In this document: piece after piece, positions 7,534 to 11,923 of the stretch
Numbering within the stretch: the stretch's first letter is position 1
Layout: every line of letters begins with the position of its first letter
From: Rickettsiales bacterium
Lineage (GTDB): Bacteria; Pseudomonadota; Alphaproteobacteria; Rickettsiales; UBA1997
Assembly (NCBI GenBank): GCA_947496905.1
Contig: CANMEW010000035.1
Span: forward strand, 1 to 11,923
DNA: 11,923 nt
Reading direction: 5' to 3'
Program-made: the position numbers and the translations under genes
Notes under the pieces: model-generated
The model's input: only the letters and a program-made list of their open reading frames with translations
The model's database searches: none
Told to the model about the DNA's origin: nothing

Positions 7534-7630
7534 TGCCTGTGCTCGAATCGTACATCAGAGTACGCTTTCCTGCTCAAAAATTTGGATGCCTAGAAATTAC
7601 TCAAAAAAAATCTAATTTTTAGAGGCGCCC

Positions 7631-7777
7631 ACTAGTTTTACATTCAAAATCCCCTAGCTCAAAAAATAAAAAAACCGCGAATTTGACACGGCAGCACCCG
7701 TAAACCCTTGATTTTACTGGCTCCAATTTTTTGAAATTTTGAACGCCCCGTTCACTTTTCAGAAAAAATACCCCAAA
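7631..7777 (+). other. Intergenic region upstream of eptA
   Basis: This 147-bp AT-rich stretch lies between the palindromic element and the preferred eptA start. A perfect TTGACA occurs at 7683-7688, but the best following -10-like strings (TTGATT at 7708, or GATTTT at 7710) are badly spaced at 19-21 bp. A promoter for the eptA operon is likely here because of the change of gene module, but it is not clearly visible. An in-frame TTG at 7739 could extend eptA by 13 residues, which I consider unlikely. No RNA gene or small ORF with good support is seen. Confidence 0.4.
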
Positions 7778-9319
7778 ATGACGCCATCCCAAATCATGAA
7801 ATTTAAAATCTCACACTCGTCATTTTGCTTGCTCTACACCACTCTGCTCTACGCGGCATGCAATATTTTAAATTTCGACAAAATCACCAAATGGTTCTAC
7901 CTGAGTAATCAAATCGACTACGTCACTTTGGTCGCATTTTCGGCAATTGGATTACTCACCTTCATCGCTTTATTCACGTTACTGGCGCACCGTTGGACGA
8001 TCAAGCCACTAGCAATTATTTTCGTAATATTGGGCGGAGTGGCGGCGTATTTTTTAGCAAAATACAATGTCGTGATCGATCGCAGCATGATCATGAATGC
8101 CGTGAACACAGACCGCACAGAGGTGCGCGGATTGCTGTCGATCAGAATGATCCCCTATTTTTTGCTGCTAATTCTCCTGCCAATTTCTGGAATAATTTTT
8201 GTCCGAATAACCTTTGCACCTCCAAAAAAATATTTAATCACTTCCGCTAAAATAATTTTACTGTCTCTGCTCATTGCTGTAAGTCTGCTCTACGCAAGGT
8301 TTGATGGCATTCAGCGCGCTGTGAACCTCTCCAGAAAATACATCATTCATTCTCTCATTCCACTCAACTACATCCAAAGTTTTGGCAGCATCATTCAGCA
8401 TTCTGTCGGACCCTATTTCGCTAAGAATGCCCTGAAAATCGAGATTTCTGGTAGCGTCGCATCGCAAGGTAATTTGGTAGTTGTGTTGGCGGTGGGGGAA
8501 ACCTCGAGGCAGCAAAATTTCAGCCTGTACGGCTACAAGAGGCAAAACACCAATCCTGTTTTGTCGAAGGAAAAAAATCTTCATCTGCTGAACGGAGTAG
8601 CGCGAATTGGGTCAACATTGTACGCGCTGCCGGAAATATTGGTGAAGCATGGCGTGCCTTTGCCGGCAATCACTGCAAAGCTTGGCATCAACACATCCTG
8701 CTACGTTAACTACACTCTTTACGGCATTTGCGACGCGGTTGGGGAGGTGAAAGTTTCGAATTGTGGGCATGGTGGTATTTGCTACGACGAGGACGTAATG
8801 CCTCTACTGAGTGAGAATTTAAAATCTTACACCTCCGGCTACAGGCTAGTCGTGCTACATCTTGGCGGCGGAAGTCACGGTCCTAGTTACCACGAGAGAT
8901 ATCCTCCAGAATTTCAGCGCCTCAAGCCAATGTGCTTGGATGCCGATGTTGTCAATCAATGCACTTTCGAGCAGCTCTACAACTCCTACGACAACACAAT
9001 TCTCTACGTAGATTCAGTGCTTGGAAAAATAGTCAACAAGCTTGATAAGTCGCGGGTGCCTTACGTTTTCATTTACTTGTCGGATCACGGTGAGTCGCTG
9101 ATGGAGGATGGTCGGATATTTCACGGCATGCCGCCGGGAATAACATTGCCGCCTGAGCAAGCTCATATTCCGCTGATTGTAAAATCGTCAGTGCCGATTT
9201 CGATTGTGAAGCGTCAGGAATACGGACAGCAGGATGTTTACGACACAATACTCGAATTATTTTCCATCGAGACAGACATTCGCAACAAGGATGGAAGTTT
9301 CATTAGGAAGGGTAGATGA
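7778..9319 (+). CDS. eptA: EptA-type phosphoethanolamine transferase (sulfatase fold)
   Basis: A 513-residue inner-membrane enzyme that moves phosphoethanolamine from phosphatidylethanolamine to lipid A or another envelope glycan; in other bacteria this lowers surface charge and polymyxin sensitivity. About five hydrophobic segments fill residues 14-172, with the family motif YNVVIDRSMIMNAVNTD (96-112). The periplasmic sulfatase-type domain holds VGETSR (Glu241), the probable nucleophile Thr280 in GSTLYALP, SHGPSY (His367), LSDHGES (Asp436, His437) and FHG (His449), so the metal and catalytic set is complete. The two cysteines that usually flank the nucleophile are absent, while Cys308, 318, 329, 335, 386 and 395 remain. 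ATG 7778 is preferred; ATG 7796 or TTG 7739 are possible. Its TGA overlaps the next start. Lipid A as substrate is inferred. Confidence 0.88.
   Translation: MTPSQIMKFKISHSSFCLLYTTLLYAACNILNFDKITKWFYLSNQIDYVTLVAFSAIGLLTFIALFTLLAHRWTIKPLAIIFVILGGVAAYFLAKYNVVIDRSMIMNAVNTDRTEVRGLLSIRMIPYFLLLILLPISGIIFVRITFAPPKKYLITSAKIILLSLLIAVSLLYARFDGIQRAVNLSRKYIIHSLIPLNYIQSFGSIIQHSVGPYFAKNALKIEISGSVASQGNLVVVLAVGETSRQQNFSLYGYKRQNTNPVLSKEKNLHLLNGVARIGSTLYALPEILVKHGVPLPAITAKLGINTSCYVNYTLYGICDAVGEVKVSNCGHGGICYDEDVMPLLSENLKSYTSGYRLVVLHLGGGSHGPSYHERYPPEFQRLKPMCLDADVVNQCTFEQLYNSYDNTILYVDSVLGKIVNKLDKSRVPYVFIYLSDHGESLMEDGRIFHGMPPGITLPPEQAHIPLIVKSSVPISIVKRQEYGQQDVYDTILELFSIETDIRNKDGSFIRKGR
9305..9311 (+). promoter_or_regulatory. 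Strong Shine-Dalgarno site for the phosphatase gene
   Basis: AGGAAGG lies within the end of eptA, 4 bp before the ATG at 9316. It is the only strong Shine-Dalgarno match among the starts in this window, and it fixes the start of the phosphatase gene. With the ATGA stop/start overlap it suggests coupled translation of the two proteins. Confidence 0.7.
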
Positions 9320-10074
9320 GGAAAATTAGTCGTAGAATCGCAAAGCTTTGCCTCATCACTTTTGCGACATTAATGGTCTTCGCATTGGTATTTTTTTTGA
9401 TTCAAAAAAAGCCAAAGGAACTAGATGGTAAAAGGGTGGCACTGATTGACAGCATTGGCAATAATCACATTTTTCGCGGCAGCAATCCCTTTGTAACTAA
9501 GGATAAAAAATCCGTATTTGCCTACGATGAACTAACCACATATTTTAATGGAATCCTGTCGCAGCAAGGTCGCGAGCCACTCCAAGATTACTACTTAATC
9601 GATGTCAGTCTTCTCGACATGGATGAATATTACGAAATTGAGAAGGAGGAAAAGTTTTTCAGCGAACATCCTGAGTATGGTGGCGAGATGCTAAATATTT
9701 CCACTCTGTCACCCAGTTTATTGTTTGAACGACTACCAGATTCAAATGCTACGGTCAGATACATTGCGAAAAGCTACAGCCTGTGGATGATGAGCACTCT
9801 AAAAAAAATACGTGACATGGCGTCGCAACAACGAGATCGGCCAGTTGTGATTTACATCCATTGCGATGGTGGAAGAGACAGGACGGGGCTATTAGCAGCA
9901 AGCTACAGGCTGCTATTTAAAAACATGAATTTGCCGCAAGTGAAGTCGAAAAATATTTCTGAGGTTGGTAGGAGTAGCGAAGATTTGTACAATCAGGCGA
10001 TTTACTCCTACTGCTTGCATGTTCAAAGCGCCTACCGCAAAGCCAGTGATTACTGCGTTACCACCACATCTTAA
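9316..10074 (+). CDS. Membrane-anchored Cys-X5-Arg phosphatase
   Basis: A 252-residue protein of the protein-tyrosine/dual-specificity phosphatase superfamily. The signature HCDGGRDRTG (182-191) gives the nucleophile Cys183 and phosphate-binding Arg189, preceded by a beta strand (VVIYI), as in the fold. HIFRGSNP (51-58) resembles the N-terminal substrate-loop region of dual-specificity and phytase-like members. A basic N-terminus (MRKISRRIAK) and one hydrophobic segment (about 11-30) suggest an anchor with the catalytic domain on the periplasmic side, or possibly an uncleaved signal. It overlaps eptA by 4 bp (ATGA), so the two are almost certainly one operon and may act on the same substrate, for example a lipid phosphate; this is inference. 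The substrate could equally be protein, phosphoinositide or phytate. The 3' end overlaps the relic gene on the other strand by 17 bp. Confidence 0.75.
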   Translation: MRKISRRIAKLCLITFATLMVFALVFFLIQKKPKELDGKRVALIDSIGNNHIFRGSNPFVTKDKKSVFAYDELTTYFNGILSQQGREPLQDYYLIDVSLLDMDEYYEIEKEEKFFSEHPEYGGEMLNISTLSPSLLFERLPDSNATVRYIAKSYSLWMMSTLKKIRDMASQQRDRPVVIYIHCDGGRDRTGLLAASYRLLFKNMNLPQVKSKNISEVGRSSEDLYNQAIYSYCLHVQSAYRKASDYCVTTTS

Positions 10075-10411
10075 AAGCCAAATTTGCCGCAACGAACAAG
10101 ATCAAAAAGGATGTCATCATTGCCACAATTCTTGCTGGCACGAATTTTATCACCAATAAATTACCTATTTGCCCGCCAATTAAAGCGAGTATTGGAAGGT
10201 ACCAATAACCACCTCGCTAAATCCACCCTTGTTAACCTGTCCCAACAACCCAGAAACGGAATTTATCAGAATAAACATCGATGATGTTGCACTGAATTGC
10301 GGCATATTGCACTTGCCACAGCACTAGGAGCGCAAGGTAAGAAGATCCACCACCAAACCCGACGCTGGCATAGAGAAGAGCGACTACAAAAAATAAAAAT
10401 CCTAACATCAT
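10058..10411 (-). pseudogene. Decayed TauE/SafE (TSUP) family permease
   Basis: Remains of an inner-membrane anion/sulfite-type exporter, normally about 250 residues, here about 117 codons. Reading the minus strand, block 1 (10411-10277) begins MMLGFLFFVVALLYASVGFGG and carries the family's N-terminal GFGGGSSYLALL. Block 2 (10275 to about 10202) is in the next frame and reads FILINSVSGLLGQVNKGG, which matches the second repeat unit of the family. Block 3 (10201-10058) returns to the first frame with LIGGQIGNLLVIKF and ends KMWW before TAA. The middle of the protein is missing at the block 1/2 junction, and the frame is broken twice; the first frame contains TAA and TAG between blocks. The start overlaps the ankyrin gene stop (ATGA), so it was once the second gene of that operon. 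Family assignment is by motif memory, but the decay is directly visible. Confidence 0.8.
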
Positions 10412-11844
10412 TTCCAGCGCTGCTCAAGTTCTTTGATTAAAGATTGCTTGCCTGGGTCGTAAGGCCTTTCAACCCAAGTTTTTGCGCCATTCTTCAGAAG
10501 ATATTGCACGATGACTTCTTTCCGGTGGCGGTAGGCAATTGAAAGTGCGGTAAAGCCGTCCTTGTCCATCGCATTGATGTCCGCACCTCTTAACACAAGC
10601 AAGTCTACTGCGGGTAAAAATCCCATTCTTGCAGCATGCATGAGGTAGGTTCGACCAAACCCATCAATGTAATTCAAATCAGCTTTGTTGTTTGCTAGTA
10701 ACTCAAATGACCTCATGTCCTGCGTTTCAATTGCAATGCTTGCTGGGGTGTAGCCAAGTTTATTTGGCCTGTTTGGATCAGCTCCCTTGGCTAGGGCGGA
10801 GGCGATTATTGAATATTTTTGTAGAAGAGTGGCGCAGGTTAGAATGGTGTCGCCAATTTGATTAACGGCATTCGGATTTAAAACATTTCTGTAGGCGTCG
10901 TTAAAAAAAGAGACGCTGCCCATCGAGATTGCATTAAATAAAAGCCCAACCTTTTCCATCGGTGTTTGGATGGTTGGAATGTGAAGATTATCTTTGGTGC
11001 GAAAGCGGTTTAAAATCGGCAAGGCCGGCATTTCGTCGGAAATGAAATTGTTAAGCTCTTTTTTTTGCGGAATAATTTTCTCCTCATCTCCCTCAAAATC
11101 CTCATCTGATCTCATTTCATTTTGCGAAGAAAATTCCTCAGCTTTGGTTAAATATTTTTGACGTAATTCGTTTAATTTTTTTAATCGCTCCTTCTGATCT
11201 TTAGTGTTGATCTTCTTACGCCTCTCTGCTTCTAAACGCTTTTTCAAATTTTGTTTTTTTGCCGAATTGATGTATTGCTCGGTCGGTTTTTTGATCTCTT
11301 CAGTTGCTGTTGGAGTTGCTGTCGCTTCCGTTTTTTTCTCTTCAGATTTGAGCGCTTGCTTGAGGTTGTTACCACCCTTGTGCAAAAAATTTTGAATTTT
11401 TGAAATTACGCTAGTGGTTTCGGGAGGAGGTGTTGCTGACAAGGCTGGTACGGCTGGAGCTGGCGTGGGAGGAGCTAGTGGGGGAGAGGCTTCATCTTTT
11501 TCAATTGTCACTTCGGGCTCTTTTTTATCGAGGGGTTTTTCTGGCGTTTTTTTATCAAGATCATCAAGCCCTAGAGACTCAACATCGACCTTAATTTTTT
11601 TTTCATCAAAAGGCTCCATCGCAGCTTTTTTGCTTTTGAGGTCAGCGTTAATTTCCTCCAGAGTCAGAGTTTTTTTTTGACTATTGGCAGCGAGTTGTAT
11701 GCCGAATCTGTTTGAGGACGTCGAACTGTTTTTATCCGCACTAATCAGAATTTTTGTTCCTTGTGAATGTGGCGCGCGACTAGTGTGTAGTGCTGCGTGA
11801 TCCTGACTGGCGAGGTAAGTGGCGGCAAGAAATATTTGAAGCAT
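10408..11844 (-). CDS. Ankyrin-repeat protein with charged, Pro-rich N-terminal half
   Basis: A 478-residue protein of unknown specific role. Four ankyrin repeats occupy about residues 329-457: INQIGDTILTCATLL..., NKLGYTPASIAIE..., GFGRTYLMHAARMG... and DGFTALSIAYRH..., each ending near a GADxN-like turn (GADPN, KADLN, GADIN, GAK). These repeats bind protein partners. Residues about 60-265 are low-complexity: Lys/Glu-rich stretches, a Pro/Ala segment (120-142) and a probable coiled coil (195-240). The N-terminus MLQIFLAATYLAS is mildly hydrophobic and lacks basic residues, so a signal peptide is uncertain. The ATG at 11844 is the first available start, since an in-frame TAA lies two codons upstream. 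It sits 11 bp after a likely upstream gene end and overlaps the permease relic, so it lies within an operon. Secretion as a host-directed effector is possible but unproven. Confidence 0.8.
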   Translation of the reverse strand: MLQIFLAATYLASQDHAALHTSRAPHSQGTKILISADKNSSTSSNRFGIQLAANSQKKTLTLEEINADLKSKKAAMEPFDEKKIKVDVESLGLDDLDKKTPEKPLDKKEPEVTIEKDEASPPLAPPTPAPAVPALSATPPPETTSVISKIQNFLHKGGNNLKQALKSEEKKTEATATPTATEEIKKPTEQYINSAKKQNLKKRLEAERRKKINTKDQKERLKKLNELRQKYLTKAEEFSSQNEMRSDEDFEGDEEKIIPQKKELNNFISDEMPALPILNRFRTKDNLHIPTIQTPMEKVGLLFNAISMGSVSFFNDAYRNVLNPNAVNQIGDTILTCATLLQKYSIIASALAKGADPNRPNKLGYTPASIAIETQDMRSFELLANNKADLNYIDGFGRTYLMHAARMGFLPAVDLLVLRGADINAMDKDGFTALSIAYRHRKEVIVQYLLKNGAKTWVERPYDPGKQSLIKELEQRWK

Positions 11845-11855
11845 TGGTAATTATT

Positions 11856-11923
11856 CTAGGGGATCGAAGCCACTTTTTTTTGAGAAGGGATGACATCTTG
11901 AGAGGCGGGATATTCCGAGAGTA
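11856..11923 (-). CDS. 3' end of an unidentified minus-strand gene (partial)
   Basis: From the right edge, one minus-strand frame stays open for 21 codons and ends with TAG at 11858-11856. The peptide begins LSEYPASQDVIPSQ and ends KKVASIP. I do not recognise it. The 11-bp gap to the ankyrin ATG is what would be expected within an operon. With so few codons the frame could be open by chance. Confidence 0.3.
   Translation of the reverse strand, partial: LSEYPASQDVIPSQKKVASIP

Larger units (their letters stand above)
7411..7630 (+). repeat. Palindromic MITE-like element, copy 2 (after virB9)
   Basis: A 220-bp imperfect palindrome starts at the last base of the virB9 stop codon. The 17-bp ends (7411-7427 and 7614-7630) are inverted repeats matching at 15 of 17 positions, of the form GGGCNNCTCTAAAAATT. 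The pentamer ACTAG occurs at both borders (7407-7411 and 7631-7635), consistent with a 4-bp ACTA target duplication plus one shared G. Blocks 7454-7467 (14 of 14) and 7549-7584 (35 of 36) match copy 1. Between these blocks copy 1 has 4 bp and copy 2 has 81 bp (7468-7548), which hold additional hairpins. No transposase gene is encoded. It may also act as a transcription end for the virB9 message, since the following gene appears to start its own unit. Confidence 0.85.

Noticed and set aside
4699..7630. The repeats as a CRISPR array or a riboswitch
   Set aside because: There are only two dispersed copies with terminal inverted repeats and flanking direct repeats and no spacer pattern. They lie after stop codons, with no known aptamer motif.
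7683..7715. Possible promoter for eptA with a perfect TTGACA
   Set aside because: No acceptable -10 hexamer at 16-18 bp; the nearest AT-rich strings lie at 19-21 bp.
7739..7777. N-terminal extension of EptA from a TTG codon
   Set aside because: TTG starts are rare, no ribosome binding site precedes it, and the extra residues are not needed for the first membrane segment.
10084..10284. Small plus-strand frame downstream of the phosphatase
   Set aside because: It lies opposite the TSUP relic, whose recognisable motifs are on the minus strand, and shows no coding features.
11204..11680. Gly/Ala/Ser-rich plus-strand frames opposite the ankyrin gene
   Set aside because: They are the complement of the Lys/Glu and Pro/Ala low-complexity leader of the ankyrin gene and show no family resemblance.

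Overview
The window looks like part of the chromosome of a moderately AT-rich alphaproteobacterium, most likely a host-associated member of the Rickettsiales or a similar lineage. This placement rests on the proteins: SdhA and SdhB are of the alphaproteobacterial/mitochondrial type, VirB9 closely follows the pattern of rickettsial type IV secretion proteins, and an ankyrin-repeat protein and a decaying transporter gene lie close by. No rRNA, tRNA or CRISPR array is visible, so the taxonomy is inference.

Left part (1-7411, all on the + strand): the tail of an unidentified gene, then rluD (23S rRNA pseudouridine synthase), a promoter-like site, deaD (DEAD-box helicase), sdhA and sdhB (succinate dehydrogenase flavoprotein and iron-sulfur subunits), proC (proline synthesis) and virB9 (periplasmic part of a type IV secretion channel). 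Spacing from deaD to virB9 is tight (1-22 bp) except at the sdhA/sdhB junction, which holds a 137-bp palindromic element. sdhC and sdhD are not in the window.

Middle (7411-7777): a 220-bp palindromic element follows the virB9 stop. It shares its core with the sdhA/sdhB element, including 35 of 36 identical bases in one block, but has a different, still self-complementary pair of ends. Both elements sit at a stop codon and are flanked by short direct repeats, so they look like MITE-type mobile elements. They are the most unusual feature here.

Right part: a two-gene + strand operon (7778-10074) encodes an EptA-type phosphoethanolamine transferase and, overlapping it by 4 bp, a membrane-anchored phosphatase with a Cys-X5-Arg active site. 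Together they suggest envelope lipid modification. Converging from the other strand are the tail of an unknown gene, an ankyrin-repeat protein with a long charged and proline-rich N-terminal region, and, overlapping its stop codon, the remains of a TauE/SafE (TSUP) permease that has lost about half its length and has a broken frame.
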